A DNA stretch of 64,000 bases from Owenia fusiformis (GCA_903813345.2 CAIIXF020000004.1:29205986-29269985), one strand, 5' to 3'; shown: positions 1-10,943, numbered from the stretch's first letter. Numbers and translations are program-made. Notes: generated from the sequence alone by a model not told the origin.

Positions 1-375
1 CACACTCCCTCTAATATGTTTACTTGTTGTTTTAAATCTGAATCTGAAATTTCAAATCCATGGATGATGATCAATCATTACATATTACACATAACACATG
101 AGCATTGACAAACTGATAAAAAGCAGTGTGTATCATTAATATGTGTATTTCTCATATTTTTACCAAATTATGCTCCCACAAGAGTTCTCTGTCAAGCAAG
201 GAAGTTCTATTGTTGCATGTAATTTCATACCCATTTCATAAATTCTTATTAGTTTGTGGGGAATGTGCAGTTTTGATCTTCTCGTCCGGCCCATACATGA
301 TTTCCACTTTGGAACTGAAAAGTAAGAATGAACATAGTGTTGAACTAGATTCTGAAAGCTATTTAAATGAAAGCA
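1..375. repeat. Dispersed repeat, copy 1 (partner 20954-21337)
   Basis: About 375 bases match 20954-21337 closely and in the same orientation. The shared block runs from CACACTCCCT to a TATTTAAATGAAA motif. This copy has about 30 extra bases near 245-275. The other copy has an A-rich AAATAA insertion near its start. Reading frames occur on both strands, but they are not consistently kept between the copies, so I call it a non-coding repeat. The window starts inside it, so its left end is unknown. Confidence 0.8.
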
Positions 376-524
376 ACATGTACTGTGGGGTTTCTGGTCC
401 TGCTTCAACAAAATCAAGGAATTGGTAATGTGCTCTATGGTTAGGACCAAAAGTCCTGAATATGTCACTGACTGTCTTGTTCTCATTTAATAGGCTCTAT
501 GAAAGGGGTGAAGACTCCCTGTGT

Positions 525-815
525 GATTAATTGTGGACAAATGTGGACAAATATGATTTCGCAATTGTGGACAAAGTGTAATTGCATGATTGTGGACAAA
601 TGACAGCTGTGGACAAATGACAGCTGTGGACAAATATGATTTCACAATTGTGTGGACAAAGTGTAATTGTACAATTGTGGACAAATGACAACTGTGGACA
701 AATGTGATTTCACAATTGTGGGCAAAGTGTAATTGTACAATTGTGGACAAATGACAGCTATGGACAAATATGATTTCACAATTGTGGACAAAGTGTAATT
801 GTACAATTGTTGACA
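525..815. repeat. Minisatellite, about 73-bp unit, built on TGTGGACAAA
   Basis: Four diverged units are visible; the anchor GATTTCACAATTGTGG recurs near 556, 629, 704 and 771. Within each unit the word TGTGGACAAA recurs several times, and isolated copies reappear at about 1135-1190. A long minus-strand reading frame here is a by-product of the repeat. Confidence 0.85.
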
Positions 816-902
816 AACAGGAAAAACATGTCTTGAGTTATATTAGGCCAGCATGGGGATATATAAATTGTGTAAATAATCTTAAGTTCAAACTTAAGAA
901 AA

Positions 903-1025
903 ATTTGGGCAGCACTTCCCCTAGTATGAGTGAAAATCAGATTGAGGAGGGGAAAATATTCGAAGTCCAAACAAACGAAATATTTGGGCAGCACTTCCCC
1001 TAGTATCAGTGAAAATCAGATTTGG
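903..1025. repeat. Two-copy tandem repeat
   Basis: A block beginning TTTGGGCAGCACTTCCCC and ending GTGAAAATCAGAT occurs twice, about 76 bases apart, with few differences. Confidence 0.8.
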
Positions 1026-1189
1026 GAGGGACAGATATTATAATTACTGTATCAGGTCATACATCACTTGTTAAAAGGAACTGTGTCTTCAAGGTAAGGC
1101 TGTATCTTCCATTCAGGGGTTTAGGAATTGTAAAGTGGACAAATTACAACTGTGTACAAACCCAAATGTGGACAGAATCAATTGTGGAC

Positions 1190-2034
1190 AAAGTAGATTA
1201 GTTCAGGTAAATGGTTGGTTATGACACACTCTGATCACCAATGATCCAACAGAAAAAGATATAAACTGCTAAAATAACTTACTATCTTTATTCGTAAATG
1301 AATAGCTGAATGTCCTCCACTCTCTCGTCAATTTTTCCTGTCTCTTTAACAAGCGAAGAAGGCTTTGCTTTATAAACATTAAGAAAGAGTAGCAAATCCC
1401 AATGAACAAAAAAATGTTTTGATAAATTAATGTCCATTGGTATAAGCATATGAAATGTATGTTCAATACAGGTAATCAAAAAATTGATACAAAATTAATA
1501 TTAACATTTTCTTAAAGAAGCTCAAATACGCTTTTTCCAGTGTACGATATGCACATTTATTGTTGCATAACTCTGTTGCCATACTTGTCCAGTGGTCATG
1601 GGTTAAAGATACAGTCAAATTGTTAGACTCCCCCCCCCATTGTCCCATCTCAAAAATGAGTCTACCTTACATGTTGTTGAACCCATGCATCCTACATTGA
1701 TTGAACTAGTTTCAAAGTCCACAATGTTCACAGTCACAGTCCACTCACTGACCTAAATCAGTACAGTGTCCATTGGTAATATCTAGGGTTGCAGTCTTCT
1801 AATGATGTTGATGATTGCTGATTAATAGAACTTGGATCTCAGTCATACAAGGTGGAATTCTGTTCTATAGTCTCTTAGGGTAACTGTCCTTATTTGTTGT
1901 TTTGTCCTTGATTTTGTTGATTCCATGCATCCTACATTGATGGAACTAGTTTCAATGTCCACACATTGTATTTCATGCATTACATATACACATATTTGCT
2001 GCAGTTTGGATTGCAACCATTGTTTTATATCCCC
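1190..2034. other. No recognisable gene; short repeats
   Basis: I see no convincing gene. Bases 1441-1560 match 33527-33650 and 34881-34990, so this is a dispersed repeat whose other copies form the left edges of the tandem duplication at 33543-36086. A block starting CCATGCATCCTACATTGAT occurs at about 1683 and again at about 1923. A 63-codon minus-strand frame at 1288-1479 matches nothing I know. Confidence 0.6.
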
Positions 2035-2184
2035 TTGAATGACCTGTGACCTTTAGGGACAACTACCAGTTAGCATCGATGTAAAGACAATTATTCACAT
2101 TAGATAGTACAGACACATGGTCTCAAACTACAGCCAAAAACCTGAAATATTAAAGGCTAAACACGCACCTTTCGCTCCGTCTAG

Positions 2185-2297
2185 CTCATTTTCGGAGCCC
2201 CAACACCACACCACAAAGTTGTATCCTGGAAATTGCACATAATCTTTGCAATATGAGGTTCCACAAACAATTGTGGAGGGGGGCCTCCCCCCGTTTT
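2185..2297 (-). pseudogene. Remnant of Myb/SANT-domain gene (linker region)
   Basis: The minus strand reads AKTGGGPPPQLFVEPH and continues for about 20 more residues. In copy 2 the same sequence (55185-55300) directly follows a Myb/SANT-like DNA-binding domain, and KTGGGPPP is the kind of linker seen after that domain in NAIF1-like animal proteins. Here the domain is missing: at about 2298-2309 the sequence jumps to DNA that in copy 2 lies 1.7 kb away, with a short AAAGAA filler. I infer that copy 1 is a deletion derivative. This copy keeps the open frame through the G-rich run; copy 2 has lost bases there. Confidence 0.55.
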
Positions 2298-2553
2298 AGC
2301 CAAAGAAGTGACAATATCACACATGGAAATGACTTTGGAAAACCTGCAATACGTAAAATCCTTTAAATCACCTCTCAATAGGATTCAATGTTCAAAACTT
2401 TGAATGACTGTACAATACTCTTGTATATGAGATACATTGTCTGAAATGTATTCACAGGTGAATTGTTCATCCTTGCACTTTTGTGACATGTAGTATATTT
2501 TGCCTTTAATCTTACAAGAACAATAATAAGTGGATTACATCAAACCCATCTGA

Positions 2554-2721
2554 TCAGTGATCCCACGCAATAGCATAATGCACATCAGAATGTGAATTAA
2601 TTTCAACATTCCCTGTCCATTCATCCACTTTCAGTGCGCCGACGCTATAATAACACTGGTGTTCCACTCGATTACGCTGGTTACCGAAACAGTTCGTTTT
2701 GGTAACAAAATGTCGGAACAT
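2554..2721 (-). CDS. Small coding-like frame, unknown function, 55 codons
   Basis: An open frame starts MFRHFVTKTN and ends HYAIAWDH before TGA. It contains Cys-rich and acidic stretches (EHQCYYSVGA, KVDEWTG) that look like real protein. The corresponding stretch of copy 2 (57242-57410) carries a one-base insertion in a T/A run that breaks the frame, so at most this copy is readable. It could be the last exon of a gene whose upstream exons are absent. I do not recognise the family. Confidence 0.35.
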   Translation of the reverse strand: MFRHFVTKTNCFGNQRNRVEHQCYYSVGALKVDEWTGNVEINSHSDVHYAIAWDH

Positions 2722-2887
2722 CGAAGGTACGATTTTTCTTTTTTCCTTATTTCACACGTTGTAAGCAGAATTTCCACGACATTTTTTACACAAACGTTTA
2801 TCAGTATCATATGTTTAAGAAAATGTACATATTTTTGAATAAATGTTCAGAAGACAACAGAATTGTCTATTTAATTGTCTATTTCCC

Positions 2888-2932
2888 TTGGGATAAAATC
2901 TGTATCCAAAACCTCCCAGTACATAACCCTTA
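2888..2932. repeat. Half-copy of the foldback MITE seen at 14507-14650
   Basis: The words ATCCAAAACCTCCCAGTACA and TAACCCTTA are the reverse complement of the left arm of the foldback element at 14507-14650. Only one arm is present, and the same half is kept in copy 2 at about 57590-57625. Confidence 0.5.
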
Positions 2933-3010
2933 TATATTCAACTGCATACCGTCGAACACATTTAATTAGTTCATAATCAATTTTTATTATGCCTGCCATA
3001 AAAACTTGTG

Positions 3011-3082
3011 TTAGTGATTTTGATTACACCAGGTTTCATTTAAGTATACTAAGCTTTTTGCCTCTTTCCTGGCATCATTTAT
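3011..3082 (-). pseudogene. Transposase-like exon with YLNETW motif, copy 1
   Basis: A 24-codon minus-strand segment reads INDARKEAKSLVYLNETWCN and ends QNH plus TAA. It is preceded by an ATTTCAG splice acceptor. In copies at 57700-57771 and 37220-37291 the same acceptor and stop are kept, and the 37220 copy reads YLDETW. YLDETW followed by N.NH is the pattern around the first catalytic Asp in some IS630/Tc1-type DDE transposases of invertebrates. Here that Asp is Asn. Family by motif only. Confidence 0.4.
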
Positions 3083-3148
3083 CTGAAATATAGTAAACTG
3101 AAATTGAAAAAATAGAATACTGAAGTGGAACTTCATAATGCACGTGCA

Positions 3149-4143
3149 ACCAGAATGCGCTCTGACGTTATGTGTACGGTTATGACCATACCATGTATAT
3201 CCAACTGAATCCACAATTGCATCATCAATTAGGTGTGTTTCAGCTAATCCTATGATATCAATATTTATTAAACTTATTATTTATTAAACTTATTGTGATC
3301 GTTGGATCTTGGTATTCCTCGCACGTTCCAAAATCCTGCAGTCAGACGCCCCTATTCCTGGTTAATAGTGGGGGCAATTCCATTGTTAACCACCGGGTTG
3401 TGTGTTGGTACGCGCCTTGGGGTTTTCGTTAAAAGCCTGCCATTCACAAAGGTAAAATCCTGCTGTTTACCTACAGCTTGTAAAATTGTTTGCAGGTTTG
3501 TGTTCATTTTTTGGGTCTCATTCGATACAAAGTAATTTACATCCGTCCTATCAGATTCGCACACTTCAGCAACAATAATACCAGGGTATCTTGACCCTTG
3601 TCTTTTCTGGAATCGTTTAGCCCTTTTGACCTTTGCCTTCGTTTTCACTCCAACATTAAGAAACTCATTCACCTTGGCTATACAATCTTCATTTTCTGAC
3701 TGAGGAATATTCTTCACTATTTTACATAAGTTTATTGAGTCTTTAAGATTGTTCATGTTTTCTGACACACTATCAATTTGAGACTGTAAATTTTGGTTTA
3801 CCTTGGTAATTTCCTGTTTCATAATATCCTTTGTATTCTCCAGTTTCTCATCAATCTTAGCCATTATCCATTCTTCCCTTTGTATCATATCCGTTTGCAT
3901 ATTGTCCAATTTATCACTAATCTTCTGGTGATCAGCGACTAATTTCGTTAAAAGCGATAAGACAGCGTTATCAGAGTCCTTACTGCACATAGCATTTGGC
4001 TCGGCATTCATGCGTGCAGGTATGTTGTCCCCCATGTTGAATTGCGACTTTTGAACACAAGTTTTTTTACCCACTTTGCTGGCCGAATTCTCACAGTCTG
4101 CCTTCCTTTTTGACCTGTCTATGGCGTCATATGCTGTAGCCAT
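3149..4143 (-). mobile_element. Non-LTR retrotransposon (LINE) fragment: ORF1 plus start of endonuclease
   Basis: On the minus strand an ORF1-type gene (4143-3352) is followed by a second frame (3266-3149) reading NIDIIGLAETHLIDD and GYTWYGHNR. This is the start of an apurinic endonuclease domain, in which the AETH glutamate is catalytic. The two-gene order fits L1/CR1-type LINEs. The endonuclease frame ends after about 40 codons and no reverse transcriptase follows, so the element is 3'-truncated. Copy 2 has a Helentron-like element inserted between the endonuclease piece and ORF1, exactly at the site that is empty here (3268-3270). Confidence 0.65.
3352..4143 (-). CDS. LINE ORF1-like RNA-binding protein, 263 codons
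   Basis: The protein starts MATAYDAIDRSKRK with a basic, low-complexity N-terminus. Residues 70-140 are a likely coiled coil (heptads through REEWIMAKIDEKLENTK). From about residue 140 there is an RRM-like segment (IVKNIPQSENEDC, KVKRAKRFQ, YPGIIVAEV), then MNTNLQTILQAVGK before the C-terminus. Coiled coil, RRM-like and basic C-terminal segments are the layout of L1-type ORF1 proteins that coat element RNA. Compared with copy 2 it has lost 54 bases (18 codons) in frame, removing a Lys-rich stretch. The start is the first Met of the open frame. Confidence 0.6.
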   Translation of the reverse strand: MATAYDAIDRSKRKADCENSASKVGKKTCVQKSQFNMGDNIPARMNAEPNAMCSKDSDNAVLSLLTKLVADHQKISDKLDNMQTDMIQREEWIMAKIDEKLENTKDIMKQEITKVNQNLQSQIDSVSENMNNLKDSINLCKIVKNIPQSENEDCIAKVNEFLNVGVKTKAKVKRAKRFQKRQGSRYPGIIVAEVCESDRTDVNYFVSNETQKMNTNLQTILQAVGKQQDFTFVNGRLLTKTPRRVPTHNPVVNNGIAPTINQE

Positions 4144-5358
4144 CGTTCACAAAGACAATAGAGGCGTAGATTACTTGTCAAAATCATTTAAAACTCCAGA
4201 ATTATCAAAATATTGGCAGTGATTCTAAACTTGTTGCACTTTGTTTTATCACAATGATTTTTTGTTGAAACATTTTCAGCATTGCACAGATGTATTATAC
4301 CAAGTGAAATTCACTTACATTTTCCTAGATACATTTATCATTTAATTTTCAAATCTTGAAATTTGTAAAAAATCAATTCTTTCAATTTCATTACCTGAAA
4401 ATCGAACAGAAATTCTGTTGAGGGGATTGAGATTAAATGTTTCCTTCATTATGGCCCCCATAAAAGCCTTAATAACTATTTACTAATTGTAATTGGAAAA
4501 CAAAGCCCCAATAGCCCTGAAACTCAAATATTACTCTCTTCTTCAACTGTTATTTATTTAAACACTTGTACAGGTTTTTGCAACAATGGTGTGTTTGGTT
4601 TAGTATAACTTCCCATTTATACAAATGTGTAAAGAGTTCCAGATCGGAGTCGTGCTAATTGTCTACTCTTTTCTGTTTAAGTTACTGTGAATCCTAGAAG
4701 TCCTTAGTTTGTTCCCATTTCCTTCTGCTCTGTTTATGTCAATGTGTGAGATGAGATGTGAATGAGTTTCACTTTCTTAATAAAAGTGAGTGTTGATAGC
4801 AGTTTTTTTCAAATGCACAGTAAGTCTACTTTTTGTAGCCATTCCTCTTCTTTTTTTAAGTATTTCCACCAGTGTCGCGACAAATGGCCAAAAGTAACAC
4901 ATTTCCAGAAAATAAACCAAACGCAATGCGTAGTCTCAATTGTTCTTTACTTTAATAGTTTTTTAAAGATCAAACACAGTTATATTTCATCTTGAAAACC
5001 TCCTTGTTCCAGTTGCCATGTCCTTCCTGTAACTAGGTGATCTTGCTCCTGGAAATAAATTTATATTGTATATTAATAAATGTTTACCATAATTCACCTG
5101 TAATAACAATTAATCAAATCAATAGTACTTTCTACTTTGTATTATCACAAAAAGACTGAATACATGAATCAGTCTGGTCTTTTTTCAATTTCATTGATGG
5201 ATTGATCCTTTAATACTTTTATGGAAACTTGTATAATAAGACTACACTTTGACATTATTCACATAATTTTCTTATCACTCAGGGTGGCCACACAAAATTG
5301 AAAAATAAATTCCAGAGATTTGCAGATAATTCCAGAGTCAAAATGGCATATCTTCATG
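4144..5358. other. Gene-free flank shared by both SD-A copies
   Basis: No coding frame or repeat stands out. The segment is nearly identical to 60712-61936, with about one difference per hundred bases. It ends at the mariner insertion site. Confidence 0.6.
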
Positions 5359-5677
5359 TACCAGGTCGATCAATAAGTTCTGAGAATTTCCCTCTAAAAT
5401 CAAGAGTTTTGTGACTTTTTGAATGAAATTTTCACAGAATATGTAGAATGTATTCAGCAATTAGTGTACCAAGTTTTTCTTACTTTCCTTTTATTGGACC
5501 AAAAATATGGTTACTATGGTAACTTGTGTTTTGTGTAGGCGGGGCAAATAATTTTAATGTCAGAAGTAAAGCGCATAAAATGTAAATAAATCATTTATAA
5601 ATCAATTATAAATATAGTTCTGAGCTGCTTCCTGCATTAGGGTTGGTCATATAGTCCTAGTAAGATGTCAAGGGGGT

Positions 5678-6951
5678 TCAATTAAGATGTTCAAAGTAAT
5701 TTCCTCGGTTCTTAATACACCTCTCCTGGCGTTGAACCAACTGGCGGAACAAGTGCCTAAATCCATCTGGGAAACGTTTTTTCAGGTCATTTTGCACGGC
5801 ATTGTGGAGGTCTGTAAAGTTCGCATATCTGAATCCTCTCAGCTCATCTTTCATCGGTCCAAACACAACAAAATCACAGATCGCAACATCTGGTGAATAG
5901 GAAGCATGGGGTAGTTGTTCCATCTGAAGGTCATCAGATACAGTGCTTTTGACAATCGAAGATGTGTGGGACGGGGCATTGTCGTGATGATTAAGTAATG
6001 ACGACAGCTCTGTTTCAGGGCGTTTTCGTGCAATAGCCCGCTTAAGATGACGTTTCAATACCTGAAAAAAGAAGTGATTTTTAGGGCACCATTCCCTCAC
6101 TAGATGTATTCAAACTACATGTACATTCAAGCTGAACTACCTAGACTAGAGTGAACATAAATTCTCTGGCAAGACATGATCCTGAAGGGCATCAATAGCC
6201 ACACACTAACTTACCATAGCATAATAGTCTTTGTTTATGGTTTGTCCTTCAGCGACTGCATGCACCAGGAGTACCCCGTAGATATCCAGGAAAATGATGA
6301 ACATAACCTTGCCATATCTACGATTGAGTTTAGCAATGGTCGTCAAAGGGGTAGGGGAGTCCTTTGTTCTCCATCCACTTGTGGCCCTCTTGCCTTCTGG
6401 CTCATAATATGAAACATAAACTTCATCAGCAGTAATAATGCGCTCCAAGAAAGCCTCCCCTCTGCTTGGTATCGTCTGAGGAAGTCTTGTGCAACATCGA
6501 CCCGGCGCTGCTTCTGGTCCATGGTTAGATCTTTTGGCACCCATTTAGAACACACAAGCTTCATATGGAGCTTCTCTTTCAGTATGTACTGTGTCCTTCC
6601 ATAGCTGAAGTTTACTTTTTCACTTAACTCCCTGATTGTTATTCGCCTGTCTTCATCAAGGACAGTCTTGAGCTTCATTATATTTGTGGGCTTTGTAACA
6701 GATAGTGGCCTTCCTGACCTTGCTTCATCTTTTACACTGGTTCTCCCACTTTGGAATTTGCCATACCATCTGTAAATAGTTTTAGTGGATATCCTGCCTG
6801 GAAAGGCTACCAACATCTCCTTGAGTGTTTCTTGTTTACTTTTGCCACCAAGCACGCAAAATCGTATGGCACTGCGCATCTGTATTGACATTTCCTCATT
6901 TTCTTCCAAATTTTTAGCATCTTTTGGAGTGGCCATTTTGGCAGGGTACAT
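5678..6951 (-). pseudogene. Mariner transposase, two exons, one frameshift
   Basis: Exon 1 (6951-6215) has an N-terminal helix-turn-helix region (HTH_48 type, about residues 20-75, ending ARSGRPLS). It then has ITADEVYVSYYEPEGKR with the first catalytic Asp near 6428. Exon 2 (6061-5678) carries LLNHHDNAPSHTS (second Asp, 5981-5983) and YSPDVAICDF (third Asp, 5873-5875), and ends YFEHLN. All three Asp are present. There are 35 residues between the second and third, against 34 in typical mariners. A one-base loss in the C-run at about 6456-6460 shifts the frame between QAEG and EAFLERI; otherwise about 370 residues read through. The start could be MYPAK or the Met five codons on (MATPKD). Confidence 0.9.
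6062..6214 (-). other. 153-bp phase-0 intron in the mariner transposase gene
   Basis: The minus strand has CTATG|GTAAGTTAG at the donor and CTTTTTTCAG|GTATTG at the acceptor. Splicing joins DYYAM to VLKRHLKRAI, matching the usual mariner sequence across that point without gain or loss. Without splicing the frame ends two codons past the donor. Confidence 0.85.
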
Positions 6952-7558
6952 TGAGGTTGTGGAAATTATGATGTAATAGTAATATTATGTAATTTGTCCT
7001 GAATTATGATGTCATATTAAATTGTTACCATAGTGATGGTTATAAAAACAACAAAATCCTCATTGAAATCCAATGCTTTGGTTGAAACATAAGATTGTTG
7101 CTTGATGTTAAAAAAATTTATTTACGTTAAAAATACTTGCCCCGCCTACCAAAAACACGAGTTACCATGGTAACCATAATTTTGGCCCAATAGGTGGAAA
7201 GTGCATTTAACTTCTTACACTAATTGCTGAATTCATATTACATGTTCTGTGAAAATTTCAAATAAAAATTCACAAAACTTGATTTTAGAGGAAAATTCTC
7301 AGAACTTATTGATCGACCTGGTATATGTAAGATTTTGCTGCAATGTTTTACAACAATGATGTGTAATATTAACATTAAAAAGCCTCCAAACCACCCCCAC
7401 AGCCAACCATTTCACATTCTGTAACCGTTTCTAGCTTATACATTAACAAGCAATCAATATGCAAAATGTCACCACTGCCATTTGTTACAAAGAATGCAAA
7501 GTAAACATCAAGTGTGGACCCTTTGCGCAAATCTCCTGTACAGTGTTGATTTACTTAC

Positions 7559-7835
7559 TTGGTGAAACATAATCTTTCTTTTCCCACTTCCTTTCTGTTT
7601 CCTCTACTTTCCTCTTCCTCTACTTTCCTCTTCCTCTACTTTCCTCTTCCTCTACTTCCCTCTTCCTTCCTCTTCCTCTACTTTCCTCTTCCTTCCTCTT
7701 CCTCTACTTTCCTCTTCCTTCCTCTTCCTTCCTTTTCCCTCCTCTACTTTCCTCTTCCTTCCTTTTCCTTCCTCTACTTTCCTCTTCCTTCCTTTTCCTT
7801 CCTCTACTTTCCTCTTCCTTCCTCTATACTACCAA
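7559..7835. repeat. CT-rich microsatellite (CTTCCTCTACTTTCCT)
   Basis: A pyrimidine tract of CTTCCTCTACTTTCCT and CTTCCTT units, about 270 bases long. The partner tract in copy 2 (62205-62345) is about half as long. The plus-strand frame here is repeat-derived and not a gene. The flanks (7324-7558, 7836-8239) show no gene. Confidence 0.9.
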
Positions 7836-8242
7836 ACTTAATTTGCCTACATACCCCTGAGACTCTTATCTGATGGATAGAATGCACTTGCCACCTCCTG
7901 CCAGATGTGTCTGTGATTTTTGATGCTAATAAAAATAAAACCAGGCATTGTTTGGTTGGTGGAAATCTCCCTTGGCAGATGTTGGGTGTTTAAGAATGTG
8001 AAACACAGTGGTTTGAAAATGAAAAATAGAGAGGTTTTTATTTTTGATGAGAAAAAGCTAATGTTTATGCGTACTTCGTAATAAATACTGTCCCTAGGTC
8101 AAAATGTGTAATGTGAGAATATTTAATTTTACTTTAATTGAAATTTGTCTCTACCATGGCCTCCAGGAGTTATCTGTTTCCTCCTTCGCTGGACTGGCAT
8201 CTGGTTCATTCTGGACCATTGGTTGGACCTCGGGTGTAATTA

Positions 8243-10114
8243 GACTCCAGATTGAAAATCTGGAGTCTATTGTTTTTGCCTGTTTTCTTATTATTCTTTC
8301 TTTCTTCCTCCTAACAGATTTTCTCTCCAACTATAACATCTTACTTAATCCAACCTACATGGTTAACTAGGGAATGTATCTGGCTTTCTGGGAAATTAGG
8401 TCAAATTTTTATCTAGGTCAAAGGTCAAGAACTAGGTCAAATCCAGTACTTTGTCACTTTTTCCCATTATCTCGGTCGTCCTTCAAAATTTTTGATCCGG
8501 GTTTTTTTCATTGTGTTCCTCATAAAAAAGTAGAAAAGCTTATGTCGATTTAGTTTTTTGGTATCTCAAACCGATTTCGAGATATCAGTGTCCGAAAACG
8601 AGGTTCAAAAAAAAAATCTCCGAATCCAATGTCCAGGATATCAGTCTTATAGGAAATTTCCTCAGGATTCCGAATCTGAAAACCAAATTTCGATCTGACT
8701 TCCGGTTCAGAAGTTATGGCGTTTTGAAAATTCAAAAATCGCTAAATTTGGTGCCCCATGTTAATTCAATGGGAAAAAATATTTTTTTGAAGTGTAAAAT
8801 ACGAGATATAGACTAAGCACAGCTAAACATAATGGAAGCCCATAAAAGAAAGGGACCACAAGACCTTCTTTTCATAAAAATTTGGACACCAAAATGCCTA
8901 GGTAAAAATCTAGGTCAAATTCAAAGTTTTTCCTTATTTTTGCGATTCTGACACTACAGATTAATTATATTCTTCGAAATTTTTTATACATGTAGCCAAG
9001 AGTGTGCTAATAGTGTTAGCCTTTTGCCGTCAGAAAATATTTTGACCCACTTTTGAGATATGGTGTCCGAAAAGTAGGTCAAACTAAAAAATTCTCCAAA
9101 TTTTACGTATGAGTTATGAATTAAGGGTAGAATTTTCTCAGGAATTCAAATCTGCAATCCAAATTTCAATCCGACTTTTGGTTCGGAAGTTATGTCGTTT
9201 TGAAAGCTCAAAAATCGCTAAATTTGGTGCCCCATGTTATGGCAATGGGAAAAAGATTTTTTTGAAGTGTAAAATACGAGATATAGACTAAGTACAGCTT
9301 TACATAATGAAAGCCTATAAAAGAAAGGGACCTCAAAAGCTAGCTAGCTTCACAATTTGGACACCAAAATGCCTAGGTCAAAATCTAGGTCAAATTTATA
9401 GTTTTAACTTATTTTTGCGATTCTGACACTACACTTTAATTATTTGCTTCAAAATTTTGGATACAGGTAGCAAAGAGTGTGCTAATAGTGTTAGCCTGTT
9501 GCCGTCAGAAAGTATTTTGACCCACTTTTGAGATATAGTGTCCGAAAAGTAGGTCAACATGAAAGTTTCTCCAAATTTAACGTATGAGTTATGAATTAAG
9601 GGTAGAATTTTCTCAGGAATCCGAATCTGCAAATCAAATTTTGGTTTGGAAGTAATGGCGTTTTGAAAAATTAAAAAATTGGTATTTTGATATCCCATGT
9701 TATGTCAATTATCTTTGTCACTATTCACTATTAGTCTTTTTTGATTACTCTTACCGATTTTGAGGAATGGCGTCCGGAAAGTAGGTCAACACAAAAAGTT
9801 CTCAAAATTTAATGTATGAGTTATGACACAAACGTAGAATTTTCTCAGAAATTCGAATCTGCAAACCAAATTTCGACCCAAATTCTGGTTAGATAGTTAT
9901 AGTTGTTTGAAGTCTCGAAAAGTCGATATTATGATATCCCCATGTTAAGCCAATGGAGACGAAGATAACTTACTTAAGAGTTGTCTAAATGTCTGTATTC
10001 TAGATGACTCAGCTTATTCTGAATGGCTCAGCTTACAGTATTTTGGATGACTCGGCTTAAAAAAAGTTTTAAATCTGGAGTCTTAAATTGAACTTGTTCA
10101 ATTTACATGTCTAG
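8243..10114 (+). mobile_element. Non-autonomous Helentron-like element with tandem-repeat core
   Basis: It starts GACTCCAGATT, itself the arm of a hairpin closed by AATCTGGAGTC. Near the 3' end the same arm recurs inverted (AATCTGGAGTC), followed by a second hairpin (AAATTGAAC/GTTCAATTT) and the terminal CTAG. TTA flanks both ends, and copy 2 shows the empty site with a single TTA (62746-62748). The core has about 3.5 direct repeats of about 473 bases (anchor TTCTCAGGAATCCGAATCTG near 8655, 9130, 9605 and 9840). Asymmetric inverted repeats, a 3' hairpin, a CTAG end, a tandem core and no gene fit Helentron-type non-autonomous elements (HINE or pearl-like). The alternative is a 3-bp-TSD DNA transposon. 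Confidence 0.6.
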
Positions 10115-10344
10115 TTATTACAGGTTTTGAACCGTCAGTTTTATTTATTTTTTCATTATACATAAATTTATTCCTTTAGTTTGGCAATCACAATAATAGA
10201 CATGCAATTGATTGCCAAAGTTTTATTAAAAAAACATTAGCGGCAATTTTACACAATGTGAATAGGAATGCATTAAAATTAAAAATTGATCAAAGTAATG
10301 TTATAACTCATATACACTAGTAATCAGGATATGGGACATTTCTT

Positions 10345-10385
10345 GTGTTACTTGGTATGAAAAATATTTTTATACCATCTAACAC
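10345..10385. repeat. Long hairpin, GTGTTA...TAACAC
   Basis: GTGTTACTTGGTATGAAAAA and the following bases form a near-perfect 41-base inverted repeat ending TACCATCTAACAC. The copy-2 version is one pair longer on each side. It lies in a cluster of inverted repeats around GGTGTGAC words extending to about 10490. Confidence 0.7.
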
Positions 10386-10755
10386 CAAGTCACACCACAA
10401 ACATGTTTGACTTGGATGAAAGGATTTAGAGATGAAACCCCTGCTCTCTAACACTAGGTCACACCATACTGCTGGTGTGCGATGGTATGAAAAACAAAAT
10501 TAATCCTGATCTTGCACAGGTACCTTAGTTTCACAATATCTTAATTTCTATAATATAGGTGTATATTCTGGAGTAGAAGAATAATAATGAATATTTTGGC
10601 ATTGAAGTTGCTGTGGTTTTTTGGGATACACAAAACTATAATTGATTTCCTAAATGGTTTACTGAAGCTTGTAGAATTCATTGCCATATATGGCAAGGCT
10701 ATGAGAGAATGTGTGGCAGCATTGCTGCAGCATCATTTGTATGGTACATTCCAAT

Positions 10756-10866
10756 GTGCTCTCCCAGCGCTGTGACAGCGCTCTCCCAGCTCTGTGACAG
10801 CGCTCTCCCAGCTCTGTGACAGCGCTCTCCCAGCTCTGTGACAGCGCTCTCTGTGACAGCGCTCTC
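10756..10866. repeat. 22-bp minisatellite GCTCTCCCAGCTCTGTGACA at SD-A edge
   Basis: About five units of CGCTCTCCCAGCTCTGTGACAG degrade to GCGCTCTCGCTCTCGCGG. The equivalent array in copy 2 (63428-63490) is shorter. Homology between the two SD-A copies ends inside the array in both, so the array probably marks the breakpoint. Confidence 0.8.
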
Positions 10867-10943
10867 GCTCTCGCGGCCCGGTGCACTGACTTTTGCGATG
10901 TTTATAACTTGGTCCCAAGCTAATTTTGGCCCATTTGCAAAAG

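Larger units (their letters stand above)
5361..7321 (-). mobile_element. Mariner-type DNA transposon, complete ends, TA target duplication
   Basis: The ends are long inverted repeats, 5361-5547 and 7137-7321, roughly 80-85 % alike, starting CCAGGTCGATCAATAAGTTC on both sides. TA flanks each end (5359-5360, 7322-7323). In copy 2 the same locus reads CTTCATGTATATGTAAG with a single TA (61937-61938): a perfect empty site. This proves the ends and shows that the element inserted after the duplication or was precisely lost from copy 2. Inverted repeats of about 185 bases are far longer than the usual 28-30 of mariners. The element carries one transposase gene on the minus strand. Confidence 0.95.
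2035..10866. repeat. Segmental duplication A, copy 1 (partner 55039-63490)
   Basis: From TGAATGACCTGTGACC onward this segment matches 55039-63490 in the same orientation, about 53 kb away, at roughly 98-99 % identity where aligned by eye (for example 4201-5340 against 60769-61920). Large differences are a mariner (5361-7321) and a Helentron-like element (8243-10114) present only here; a Helentron-like element and about 1.7 kb with a Myb/SANT exon present only in copy 2; and a longer CT-rich tract here. The right edge lies inside a 22-bp minisatellite in both copies. Confidence 0.95.

Noticed and set aside
487-816. 109-codon minus-strand frame
   Set aside because: It follows the 73-bp minisatellite and repeats STIVQLHFVHNC with each unit; no gene-like sequence.
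7559-7873. Plus-strand frame of Phe/Leu/Pro
   Set aside because: Translation of the CT-rich microsatellite; length differs in the duplicate.
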